This document shows positions 1 through 6,862 of a stretch of 7,052 nt of DNA, in pieces (position 1 is the stretch's first letter; each line of letters begins with the position of its first letter). The notes below the pieces were generated by a model. That model saw only the letters and a program-made list of their open reading frames with translations, had not been told where the DNA came from and ran no database searches. Location of the stretch: positions 1-7,052 of the forward strand of contig JALOBM010000095.1 of assembly GCA_023228285.1 (NCBI GenBank), written 5' to 3'. The position numbers and the translations under genes are program-made. The DNA is from Candidatus Cloacimonadota bacterium (GTDB taxonomy: Bacteria > Cloacimonadota > Cloacimonadia > Cloacimonadales > Cloacimonadaceae).

Positions 1-23
1 GCTGGGATTCACACCTTTTTATG

Positions 24-30
24 AAGGAGG
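24..30 (+). promoter_or_regulatory. Shine-Dalgarno site that fixes the first gene's start
   Basis: AAGGAGG lies five bases upstream of ATG at 36. This favours 36 over the in-frame ATG at 21, which sits before the site and has no ribosome binding site of its own. The choice also makes the protein begin MPNRDGTGP, the typical opening of this family. Confidence 0.85.
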
Positions 31-35
31 TTACA

Positions 36-239
36 ATGCCAAATCGTGACGGTACCGGACCTTTGGGAGATGGGCGTTTAGGCAGGAGAATGGGTAATTG
101 CTTCTTTTCCCGCAGTACGAACCTGAATGCGCCAGACACCGGGAACTACTACAGTCGGGGTTTTACCAATATCGTAATATCTCTATTTGTAAACATCGTT
201 AGACATCTTTTAAACAGAAAATCAATAACCAGGAGGTAA
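36..239 (+). CDS. Small DUF5320-type protein, short divergent paralog
   Basis: This is a 67-residue protein of unknown function. Residues 1-19 (MPNRDGTGPLGDGRLGRRMG) match the N-terminal signature of DUF5320-type proteins and closely resemble the start of the next gene. After that the two diverge. This one has a single Cys at about residue 21 and lacks the Gly/Arg-rich stretch and C-terminal coiled coil of its neighbour. It ends instead in a hydrophobic or amphipathic segment (about 44-60, FTNIVISLFVNIVRHLL) and a basic tail ending RR. The start at 36 follows a strong AAGGAGG. Its final AGG AGG TAA doubles as the ribosome binding site of the next gene, so the two are probably translationally coupled. 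Family members often lie near NifX-like and ParA/Mrp-like genes, which may be just left of the window; that is inference. It could also be a decaying duplicate. Confidence 0.7.
   Translation: MPNRDGTGPLGDGRLGRRMGNCFFSRSTNLNAPDTGNYYSRGFTNIVISLFVNIVRHLLNRKSITRR
231..239 (+). promoter_or_regulatory. Shine-Dalgarno made from the previous gene's last codons and stop
   Basis: AGGAGG at 231-236 is read as the last two Arg codons of the upstream gene, and TAA at 237-239 is its stop. ATG at 242 follows the AGGAGG after five bases. A terminating ribosome is therefore placed on the next gene's initiation site, the classic arrangement for translational coupling. Confidence 0.85.
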
Positions 240-241
240 AC

Positions 242-541
242 ATGCCAGGTTTCGATGGAACAGGACCCTTTGGAGACGGACGTCCCGGAAGAGGACTAGG
301 TCCCTGTGGTCGTTTTGATGGCTTCCTAGCTAGCGGCGGCTATGGTCGCGGCAGAGGACGTCGTTTTGGTGGAGGTTTTGGATACCGTTATCGTGTAGGA
401 GCATATCCTGTACAAACCAATTACGCGTATCGTGAACCTATTTATAGCTACACAAAGGAAGACATGCTAGCTCAAAAAGCCGAAATTGAGAAGCAGTTAC
501 AATGGCTGAACGAGCAATTATCCCAAGAGGATAAAAGCTAG
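242..541 (+). CDS. DUF5320-type small Gly/Arg-rich protein with C-terminal coiled coil
   Basis: This 99-residue protein of unknown function is a standard-looking DUF5320 member. Its parts, in order, are: the signature MPGFDGTGPFGDGRPGRGLG with a Cys nearby (residue 22); a Gly/Arg/Tyr-rich low-complexity segment (about 30-53, including GRGRGRRFGGGFGYRY); a Tyr/Pro-rich linker (about 54-72); and a charged helix (about 73-96, KEDMLAQKAEIEKQLQWLNE) with coiled-coil spacing. No signal peptide or membrane segment is visible. The family's biochemical role is not established. A scaffold or metal/cofactor accessory role is often suspected from gene neighbourhoods, which is inference. It starts two bases after its shorter paralog and is followed nine bases after its stop by the structured leader of the glycosylase gene. 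Confidence 0.8.
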   Translation: MPGFDGTGPFGDGRPGRGLGPCGRFDGFLASGGYGRGRGRRFGGGFGYRYRVGAYPVQTNYAYREPIYSYTKEDMLAQKAEIEKQLQWLNEQLSQEDKS

Positions 542-549
542 TTTGCTTT

Positions 550-609
550 GAGCATAACATCCCATGTATTCGAGGAGGTAAAACATTGCCTCCTCGAAAA
601 TTTATGCTC
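550..609 (+). promoter_or_regulatory. Nested hairpin that buries a Shine-Dalgarno sequence
   Basis: Two perfect inverted repeats are nested. The outer stem is GAGCATAA (550-557) with TTATGCTC (602-609), 8 bp. The inner stem is TTCGAGGAGG (569-578) with CCTCCTCGAA (589-598), 10 bp, closing a 10-base loop. Between them are bulges of 11 bases (left) and 3 bases (right). The inner 5' arm contains AGGAGG (573-578), and a TTG (586-588) sits at the end of the loop. The outer stem ends directly before ATG 611, the preferred start of the glycosylase. No T-run follows on either strand, so it is a poor intrinsic terminator. It looks more like a translational switch or RNA-stabilising structure. The base pairing is seen directly; the function is inferred. 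Confidence 0.6.
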
Positions 610-624
610 GATGGAAAGTATTGA
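586..624 (+). CDS. Candidate 12-residue leader frame overlapping the glycosylase start
   Basis: TTG at 586 follows AGGAGG by seven bases, the best ribosome binding site in this gap. It opens a frame encoding MPPRKFMLDGKY and stopping at TGA 622-624, which overlaps the start of the glycosylase frame (ATG 611). The site AGGAGGTAAAACATTGCC closely resembles the initiation site of the preceding gene, AGGAGGTAAACATGCC. It may be a true leader peptide coupling translation, a remnant of a third paralog's start, or the genuine glycosylase N-terminus disrupted by one extra base. The last option comes from skipping one T before TGA, which joins GKY to DLKSC. It is too short to support by coding statistics. 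Confidence 0.3.
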   Translation: MPPRKFMLDGKY

Positions 625-1348
625 TCTGAAATCCTGCCGTGCTTGCGCATTGTGCGATTCGCGAAAGCATGTGCTTGCTGGTGAAGGTAATGCGCATGCG
701 AGTATACTTCTGATCGCTCAGGCTCCAGGTGAATTGGAGGATGAATCTGGCAAGATGTTTATGGGCCCAAGCGGTGATGTATTTTGGTCCATTATCAATG
801 CAATAAATGCATCTCGAGAAGACTTTTATATGACCAATTTGCTAAAATGCAGATTACCGAAAAACCGAAGGCCCAAACAGACAGAAATAGCTGCTTGCTC
901 AAAGCATTTGGAGCAAGAGTTGAATATGGTATCACCTACAGTAGTGTCGCCTTTGGGCTATTATGCCTGCAAGTATATCTTTGAGACGCGAAAGATCGGC
1001 AGATTCGATAAATCGGAATACCCATCATTTATTGGGAAAGCGTTTGTTTGCCAGGATTTCATCGTAATCCCCCTCAGCCATCCCACATCACTAATACACC
1101 ATCCCGAATACCGCAGTCAAGCGCAGATAAACTATTATCGGGCTTTCCGTCTGGAGCCCTGCAAATGGTTCAGTTTGTGTCCCGTTCGCGCTCTTACCCA
1201 AGCTGGACGCATTGGATATTTTTGGACAGATCATTATTGCCTTAATAAATGGCAGGAATGTGAACGTTATAAACTGGAAGCAGGGGGCATCGCTCATGCT
1301 GATAATATGCTTCCTGATGGCAGTTTCATTGTCGCAAAAAGCCCTTGA
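611..1348 (+). CDS. Family 4 (Fe-S) uracil-DNA glycosylase with cysteine-rich C-terminal tail
   Basis: This 245-residue enzyme is predicted to excise uracil from DNA to start base-excision repair of deaminated cytosine. Visible motifs are: CRAC (C9, C12) with C80 (NLLKCRLPKNRRP) and C96, the family's four [4Fe-4S] ligands with the usual 16-residue gap between the last two; GEGN (24-27); the uracil-binding/active-site motif AQAPGELED (36-44), usually GEAPG or GQAPG; MGPSG (51-55); LGYYA (115-119); and the second catalytic-region motif LSHPTSLIHHP (155-165). A tail (about 183-237) carries C184, C190, C210 and C217 and ends in MLPDG, seen in a subgroup from anaerobes. ATG 611 gives the normal short N-terminus. 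An in-frame TTG at 548 would add 21 residues encoded inside the hairpin and has no good ribosome binding site. It overlaps the region just ahead of the radical SAM gene, probably one operon. Confidence 0.85.
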   Translation: MESIDLKSCRACALCDSRKHVLAGEGNAHASILLIAQAPGELEDESGKMFMGPSGDVFWSIINAINASREDFYMTNLLKCRLPKNRRPKQTEIAACSKHLEQELNMVSPTVVSPLGYYACKYIFETRKIGRFDKSEYPSFIGKAFVCQDFIVIPLSHPTSLIHHPEYRSQAQINYYRAFRLEPCKWFSLCPVRALTQAGRIGYFWTDHYCLNKWQECERYKLEAGGIAHADNMLPDGSFIVAKSP

Positions 1349-1353
1349 TATTT

Positions 1354-1357
1354 GGAG
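1354..1357 (+). promoter_or_regulatory. Ribosome binding site fixing the radical SAM start
   Basis: GGAG lies five bases before ATG 1363. The only earlier in-frame start, TTG at 1345, overlaps the glycosylase stop and lacks a spaced Shine-Dalgarno site. The residues it would add also precede the family's usual N-terminal KYLFGPVPSRRLG. Confidence 0.6.
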
Positions 1358-1362
1358 TTAAC

Positions 1363-2295
1363 ATGAAATATCTATTTGGACCGGTTCCTTCACGCCGTTT
1401 GGGCATATCATTGGGCGTGGATTTGGTGCCTCACAAAGTCTGTAGTCTCGATTGTGTTTACTGTGAAGTAGGCAAGACCACTCTGCTTAGTATAGAGCGT
1501 CGGGAATATGTTCCCATCGAAGAAGTGATAGCAGAATTGGATGCTTATTTGGCAAACAAACCCGAGCTGGATTTCATTACTTTTTCAGGCCAAGGTGAGC
1601 CTACTCTAAACAGCGGGTTGGGACGAGTGCTGGACCACATCAAAGACAATTATCCCATATATAAAGTAGCGATACTTAGCAATGGCACCATGTTCTGGGA
1701 TGCACCTCTGCGAAAAGAAGTAATGAGGGCGGACGTAATATTACCCGATCTTGATGCTGTATCGCAAGATGTGTTCGTGAAAATCAACCGACCTCATGCA
1801 GGATTGGACATTTCTAAAGTGATTCAGGGGCTGAAGGATCTCAGGTCAGAGTTTTCAGGAAAGATCTGGATGGAAGTATTTTTGGTTCCTGGAATAAACG
1901 ATAGTCCAGCAGAATTGGAGCACATCAGAACAGAGCTTCTTGCCATTTCTCCGGACAGAGTTCAGTTGAACAGCCTCGATCGTCCCGGTACGGAAACCTG
2001 GGTAAAAGCCATACCACGATCCAGACTTCTAGAGATAGTCGAATACTTCAAACCTCTGGTGGTGGAAATAGTCGCCAATCCACGGAGTCGCAAGACCATT
2101 CCCAGTTTTAGCACTAGAATTGAGCAGCAAATACTCGCTACGATCAAACGTCGCCCCTGCACGGATCAAGATCTCTGTCAGATTCTTTCACTGCATAAAA
2201 ACGAACTGAACAAATACCTTAGTGTACTGCTGGAAACCAATCGGATAGAATCAATCGAGATGGAGCGGGGTAACTTCTTCAAGATCAAAAAGTGA
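1363..2295 (+). CDS. Radical SAM protein (COG0731-like) with C-terminal winged-helix region
   Basis: This 310-residue cytosolic radical SAM enzyme has an unassigned substrate. The N-terminal motif FGPVPSRRLGISLGVDLVP (5-23) leads directly into the cluster motif C27-x3-C31-x2-C34 (CSLDCVYC), whose cysteines bind the SAM-cleaving [4Fe-4S] cluster. Further radical SAM landmarks are TFSGQGEPTLN (the GGEP-like SAM-binding segment) and ILSNGTMF after it. PGINDS and VQLNSLDRPGTE follow in the barrel's later part. From about residue 240 a helix-turn-helix-like segment begins (IEQQILATIKRRPCTDQDLC to the end), typical of this group. COG0731 includes the archaeal tRNA wyosine enzyme, but bacterial members are not shown to do that, so I give no function. 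It lies 14 bases after the glycosylase stop, likely co-transcribed. It is intact and of normal length. Confidence 0.85.
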   Translation: MKYLFGPVPSRRLGISLGVDLVPHKVCSLDCVYCEVGKTTLLSIERREYVPIEEVIAELDAYLANKPELDFITFSGQGEPTLNSGLGRVLDHIKDNYPIYKVAILSNGTMFWDAPLRKEVMRADVILPDLDAVSQDVFVKINRPHAGLDISKVIQGLKDLRSEFSGKIWMEVFLVPGINDSPAELEHIRTELLAISPDRVQLNSLDRPGTETWVKAIPRSRLLEIVEYFKPLVVEIVANPRSRKTIPSFSTRIEQQILATIKRRPCTDQDLCQILSLHKNELNKYLSVLLETNRIESIEMERGNFFKIKK

Positions 2296-2303
2296 AAATG
2301 GAA

Positions 2304-2331
2304 AACCCGAAAGCTGTGTAACCTCCGGGTT
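2304..2331. terminator. Weak inverted repeat between convergent genes, possible terminator
   Basis: AACCCG (2304-2309) pairs with CGGGTT (2326-2331) across a 16-base loop. It lies in the 49-base gap between the radical SAM stop (2295) and the stop of the convergent surface-protein remnant (2345). The stem is only 6 bp. There is no strong T-run: TGTATGTATC follows rightward and TTTTCC leftward. It could act weakly in both directions, but this is uncertain. Confidence 0.3.
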
Positions 2332-2344
2332 GTATGTATCCAGC

Positions 2345-2620
2345 TTACTTCATCAGAGTAATCCTGCGCAGATAATGATTTCCTTCGACAGTCAAGCGCA
2401 GGTAATACATTCCGCTGGGAAGAGTATTGCCCCTGTCGTCACTACCGTCCCAGATCAATTTGTACCAACCTTCTTTCTGCTCGGTATTTAGCAAATTCCG
2501 CACTCTCTGCCCACGGACATTGTATATATCCAGAGATACGTTACCGGATTTCCCCAGTCCGTAGATGATGTTGGTATCTGGATTGAAGGGATTGGGATAG
2601 TTTTTATTAATTCCGCTAAT
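2345..2620 (-). other. C-terminal Por/FlgD-like sorting domain of the broken surface protein
   Basis: About 90 codons encode a domain that starts near GINKNYPNPFNPDT, runs through VSLDIYNVRGQRV and IWDGSDDRGNTLPSG, and ends YYLRLTVEGNHYLRRITLMK before TAA at 2345-2347. It matches the C-terminal secretion or anchoring domain common in Bacteroidota, Cloacimonadota and relatives (type IX-like sorting or FlgD Ig-like). It is intact but out of frame with the preceding module because of the seven-G run, so in the sequence as given it would not be attached to the protein. Confidence 0.8.
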
Positions 2621-2621
2621 C

Positions 2622-2628
2622 GGGGGGG
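2622..2628. repeat. Seven-G homopolymer at a frameshift junction
   Basis: This is a run of seven G on the plus strand (C on the coding strand). As given, the minus-strand frame passes through it and ends at TAG 2616-2618 (…PAIPPD). With six instead of seven bases it continues into the C-terminal sorting domain (…PAIPPISGINKNYPNPF). This is the longest of the four homopolymers at frame changes in this gene. Confidence 0.85.
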
Positions 2629-4831
2629 ATGGCGGGAATTACACCAATATTGTCCTCAAGAAAGATGTTCACAGGTCCGAAGAAATCGCTGTAGCCATCA
2701 TAATCCACGCTCTCCAGCCAGTAATAATAGCGTATTGGGGCAAGCTTTTCCTTGTCGACCCAAAGATAGCTTTGCATTTGGGAAGTGTTGGTGGCAGAGA
2801 TCATATCGCTAACGGATATGGCTTCTTCCCAATTGCTTACTGTAGCGCGAAAGATCTGAAAACCCATCACATCTGTCTCAGATTGAGTTACCCACTGTAG
2901 TTGAACATGGTTCTGAGGATTGAGCGATACTGTGAACGAAGAGAGTTCCACCGGTAGCGTTTGACCACCCGTCAGTCCGATTTTGAAAGTTTCCTTGGCA
3001 TTGTTTTTGCGGCATCCGGGAAAGTATAGGTAATCTCCAGGATTCGGGGATTGTCAGGGGTGAAATTCCCGGTAATACCGAGTAGCGCCTCCCACGAATA
3101 TTGCAGGCTCCTGCGTAGTCCAATCGAAATTCCCGTCGTCTGCAGCAGTCCAATAGAAGTGTATGGTTTTCTCGCGGTTTTCTACGATGGGATCTTCTAT
3201 GTATCCATTAATAGTCCACTGTCTGCGCACATATTCGGGAAAGATATCCGGGGTAACTGCTGTTGATGCGCTGAAGCTCGAGATCGGGTTTGTATCTCCG
3301 GATATTACCAGATTGTTAGCTGTTGGCGAACTGTAAGCATTCACTGTAGGGGCATCTGTTCCGGTAAGTGTCCCGTTGGTAATCGTAAGCGTACCTTTGA
3401 TGGTAATCGGAGTTAGGAACTCCACTCCCTCTGGGTTGTTGATTTCAACATCCTGCAAATATCCATCTTCCATGTTTCTCAAGTACTGTTTGGCATCTCC
3501 CGCAAAAGCAATGCCGGAGCTTGTACCGGAAATGATGGTGCCCGTGTTGAAGAGGTTACCATACATTGTCACAGTACCGTTATTCACAAATGTGGCATTA
3601 TACCCAATCTCGAAAAGTGCCTTATCAGTGGGATTATCCGGATTACTCGGGTTATTGGTGTTTACTGTTATGCTACCGTTATTTACTAAGTCCTCATCGG
3701 GATCAATCCCGTTTTCCACGCTGAACCTGTTCCCTCCATCGATTTCTATGGCTCCACCTGCTTTTATCACCATCTGATCCACATCAAGGCTTATCTCATT
3801 CATAGCAATGGTGACTCCACTAGATACTATTATCCCAAATGAGTTACTCATATCGGGATAAAGCCATGACAGCTGATTTCCTTGAGCGACATAACTGATA
3901 GCATTTGTAGACTCCAGCCAGTTATTAGGATTTGACCAGTGGTTGTTCTCGGTGCTTAGCGGATCTGCAGTCTTATAGTAGAATTGCTGAATATTGGCAC
4001 TTGGGATAAAACCGATGCCAACACAATATACATTCGGGTAATTGATTTCTGACCAATTCCATACAAATTCCAGATCCCAGTTTTCATATCCCGGTTGAGT
4101 GCTGGTGGTTCCTTTCATATCAGTCTCGGATCTTGCCATTTCAGGCAACAGGCTTGCGACTGGTGTACCGTAAGGATCAAGGACTGTTGCAGAGCTGAGA
4201 TAATAGCTATTCTGTACGGAGGCAGAGCCCGTATAACCTCCCAAGCCGGGAGGGAGCTTACCATCAACTCTACCCGCTAGACCACCAATTCCGCCTTCTC
4301 CTACTCCGGAGATACCCTGCTGTACATTACCAGTGGCATAGCAGCGTAGAATAGCTCCGTCTATGGTGCAGCCTGCCAAGCCGCCCACGCGGTCTCCACC
4401 ATGTACATTCCCAAGGTAAAGCAATCATAGGTAATTCCAGTTTCATTACAGCCCCCTAAGCCTCCATACTTTATGCTATAAGGGTTCCCATTATCATCTG
4501 GGTTAATCCCATTGTGTGATGGATGGATGGAATTTACAGACACGTTTGCCCAAGAGTAGCGTATCGCTGGAATTCGTTGTTTACGGTCACTGTTATTGGC
4601 TTCTACCAAACCACCGGTGGCGCCTAAGCCGTTAACTACTGCCGGACCATCTACATCGATGGCGGCGAAGCATTTTGTGACAAAAATTCTCTGGGTTGCT
4701 CCTGATGGAATCATCACTTTACCTACCAAGCAAATACTAATATCAGAATATCTGAAAGTGAGGTATATCTGAGTGTAGAATTTGTACAGCGGGGACACGA
4801 GTGGAATTAGGTTGAACGGGAATGCTATCAA

Positions 4832-4993
4832 CTAATAATTATTATGTTTGAACACAATGACAGCAGGAGGTTTTTGGAATTAAGAATAAAAGAATACTCA
4901 GTACAAATATGTGCGAAATTCACAACGCGCAAAATTGTTCGGCTTGAATATTCTGCGGTTTTCTATCTGGGTTTCAAGCCTAAATGCGGAGTT
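4832..4993. other. AT-rich gap between typA and the surface-protein remnant
   Basis: These 162 bases lie downstream of typA on its own strand. I see no hairpin with a T-run that would clearly end the typA transcript. There is no good Shine-Dalgarno site near 4831 and no signal-peptide-like reading in the minus-strand frames. The missing 5' end of the surface-protein gene is therefore not hidden here in another frame. Confidence 0.5.
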
Positions 4994-6802
4994 TTACTCT
5001 GCGTATTCGTGTCGTATTCTGTCTTTATGATGGAGGATCTTTTTCCGCAGGCGGATGCTATCCGGAGTGATCTCCAGCAGCTCATCGTCTCCGATGTATT
5101 CCATTGCTTGTTCCAGGCTGAAGATGCGCGGGGGGGCCAATTTAACGGCATCATCTTTACCGGCAGCGCGGTTATTGGTGAGTTTTTTCCCTCTACATAC
5201 GTTGATAACCAGGTCTTTCTCTTTGCTGTGTTGACCTACAATCATCCCAGCGTACACTTCTGTATTGGGATGGATGATGAAGTATCCGCGAGCCTGAAAG
5301 CTGTTCAAAGCGTAAGCTGTGGCGACGCCATTCTCCAAAGCTATCATCGAACCATGGGCATTTCCCGAGATTTCTCCTTTGAAAGCTTCATAATCCAGGA
5401 AGCATTGGCTCATGGTTCCGGTACCTCTGGTTATGGTCATAAATTCATTCCGGCAACCGATCAGGCCGCGTGCGGGAATCTTGAATTCCAGCCGTGAGTA
5501 TCCTTCCAGCGGGGGTTTCATGCTGATCAATTCGCCTTTGCGGCCACCCATCAGGTCTATCACAGGGCCTACAAATTCCTCCGCTACATCCACCATTGCC
5601 AATTCGATGGGTTCCATCAAGGTTCCATCTATTTCTTTGTACAATACCCTGGGTTTGGATATCTGGAATTCATAGCCTTCCCGGCGCATGTTTTCCATCA
5701 GGATCGTAAGCTGCAATTCCCCTCTGCCTTTCACGGTAAAAGTATCGGTGGAATCTGTCTTTTCCACTCTCAGGGACACATTAGTCTGTATTTCTCTTTG
5801 TAGGCGTTCCCAGATCTTGCGAGAAGTAAGCCATTTTCCGCTTTTTCCCATAAAGGGGGAATCATTGACGATAAACTCCACTGCAATTGTTGGTTCGTCT
5901 ATGTCGATTCCTTTTAGGGGAACCAGACAATCGGGAGCAGATACAGTTTCCCCGATGTCGATTTTGTCCAGCCCGGCAATGGTAACGATGTCACCGGCAC
6001 GGGCCGATTTCACTTCCTTCTTGCGCAGTCCCTCATAGGTAAACAGAGCCATAACCTTATACTGGATTTGTTTTCCCTCTCGCCCCAGCAAGCAGACTTC
6101 ATCTCCGCTGTGCACTACTCCGCTGTGAATCTTGCCGGTACCCAATTTACCAAGGTATTTATCGTATTCTATAGCAGAGATCAACAACTGAAAAGGAAGC
6201 TTGGGATCACCCTGTGCATCAGGTACTTCCCGGATTATCATGTCCAAAAGCGGGAGGATGTCTTTGGGGGTATCAGCCAGATCATTCACAGCGTAAGCAT
6301 CCTTACCGGAGGCATAGATTACCGGGAAATCAAGTTGTTCGATGGAAGCGTTCAAATCCAGAAACAGCTCAAAAACCATATCCAGCACATCATGTGCCCG
6401 GGCATTGGGACGATCGATTTTATTGATGACAACGATGGGCTTTAGCCCTAGTGCCAGCGCATTACGCAACACATACTTGGTCTGTGGCATAGGGCCTTCA
6501 AAGGCATCAACCAACAGCAGTACACTATCTACCATCTTCATGATGCGTTGCACTTCGCCGCCAAAATCGGAGTGGCCGGGAGTGTCTACCAGATTAATCT
6601 TGTATCCTTGATAGGTGAAGGAGGCGTTTTTTGAGAATATAGTGATGCCGCGTTCCTTCTCGATGTCATTCGAATCCATCACTCTCGTAACAACATTCTC
6701 GTTGTTTCGAAACAGTCCTGCTTTGCGCAGGATGGCATCCACAAGTGTCGTCTTGCCGTGATCGACATGAGCTATGATGGCTAAGTTCTTTATTTTTCGC
6801 AT
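4994..6802 (-). CDS. typA: TypA/BipA ribosome-associated translational GTPase
   Basis: This 602-residue cytosolic GTPase of the EF-G/LepA class binds the ribosome and helps 50S assembly and stress or low-temperature growth in studied bacteria. GTPase motifs are complete: G1 AHVDHGKT (11-18), switch I/G2 in [12 protein letters not shown] (48-59), G3 DTPGH (73-77), G4 NKID (127-130) and a G5-like ASG (164-166). A beta-barrel domain II follows (about 205-290), then EF-G-like domains III and V (landmarks [20 protein letters not shown] and [17 protein letters not shown]). The TypA-specific C-terminal domain has [30 protein letters not shown] and SIRLRKKIL. Length is close to the usual 600-615. The ATG at 6800-6802 has AAGGA five bases upstream. 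It is intact and appears monocistronic, with only the broken surface-protein gene behind it. Confidence 0.97.
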   Translation of the reverse strand: MRKIKNLAIIAHVDHGKTTLVDAILRKAGLFRNNENVVTRVMDSNDIEKERGITIFSKNASFTYQGYKINLVDTPGHSDFGGEVQRIMKMVDSVLLLVDAFEGPMPQTKYVLRNALALGLKPIVVINKIDRPNARAHDVLDMVFELFLDLNASIEQLDFPVIYASGKDAYAVNDLADTPKDILPLLDMIIREVPDAQGDPKLPFQLLISAIEYDKYLGKLGTGKIHSGVVHSGDEVCLLGREGKQIQYKVMALFTYEGLRKKEVKSARAGDIVTIAGLDKIDIGETVSAPDCLVPLKGIDIDEPTIAVEFIVNDSPFMGKSGKWLTSRKIWERLQREIQTNVSLRVEKTDSTDTFTVKGRGELQLTILMENMRREGYEFQISKPRVLYKEIDGTLMEPIELAMVDVAEEFVGPVIDLMGGRKGELISMKPPLEGYSRLEFKIPARGLIGCRNEFMTITRGTGTMSQCFLDYEAFKGEISGNAHGSMIALENGVATAYALNSFQARGYFIIHPNTEVYAGMIVGQHSKEKDLVINVCRGKKLTNNRAAGKDDAVKLAPPRIFSLEQAMEYIGDDELLEITPDSIRLRKKILHHKDRIRHEYAE

Positions 6803-6807
6803 TTTTA

Positions 6808-6812
6808 TCCTT
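6808..6812 (-). promoter_or_regulatory. typA ribosome binding site
   Basis: AAGGA on the minus strand lies five bases before the typA ATG (6800-6802). It confirms the start that gives the canonical N-terminus [18 protein letters not shown]. Confidence 0.75.
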
Positions 6813-6831
6813 TATTACCGTACGAATAGTG

Positions 6832-6862
6832 ATCATGAATTCAGATTGGGCGCATCCGTCAA
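6832..6862 (-). promoter_or_regulatory. Weak sigma-70-like promoter candidate for typA
   Basis: On the minus strand, TTGACG (6862-6857) matches five of six bases of a -35 box. CATGAT (6837-6832) matches four of six of a -10 box, but with a long 19-base spacer. No better pair was found between it and typA. The call is tentative. Confidence 0.25.

Larger units (their letters stand above)
2345..4831 (-). pseudogene. Secreted GLUG-repeat surface protein, frameshifted and lacking its N-terminus
   Basis: Five reading-frame pieces on the minus strand join into one protein of about 828 residues if four single-base length changes are corrected: CCC at 4410-4412 (one base lost), GGGG at 3057-3060 (one extra), TTTTT at 3004-3008 (one lost) and the seven-G run at 2622-2628 (one extra). 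The product has GLUG-like repeats (CFAAIDVDG, GGLGGCNETG, VGGLAGCTIDGAILRCYATG), an SNPNNW-type segment, a long Asn/Gly/Thr-rich beta region, an ELSSFTVSL module leading to FQIFRA, and a C-terminal domain with NYPNPFNPDTNIIYGL and LPSGMYYLRL. Such proteins are exported and cell-surface attached. The N-terminus is not a signal peptide: the frame opens at TTG 4831 directly after a TAG, and recognisable homology begins near 4690. Between the shifts the frames stay open, so decay is recent or some shifts are assembly errors. Confidence 0.75.

Noticed and set aside
1..24. Possible last codons of an upstream gene (AGIHTFL then TGA at 22-24)
   Set aside because: A stop just before the Shine-Dalgarno site would fit the operon pattern, but seven codons cannot be identified or told from chance.
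550..609. Hairpin as an intrinsic terminator of the DUF5320 genes
   Set aside because: The stem is strong, but no T-run follows on either strand. AATTTATGCTC follows rightward and TACATGGG leftward.
548..610. Upstream TTG start at 548 adding 21 residues to the glycosylase
   Set aside because: It has no well-spaced Shine-Dalgarno site. The added residues are encoded by the two hairpin arms and match no family feature, while ATG 611 gives the usual short N-terminus.
3376..3777. Plus-strand open frame of 133 codons
   Set aside because: It lies wholly opposite the surface-protein frame, has low-complexity composition and matches no family I recognise. It is an antisense shadow.
4844..5497. Plus-strand open frame of 217 codons
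   Set aside because: It runs mostly antisense to the conserved 3' part of typA and has no family motifs. It is explained by typA codon use.
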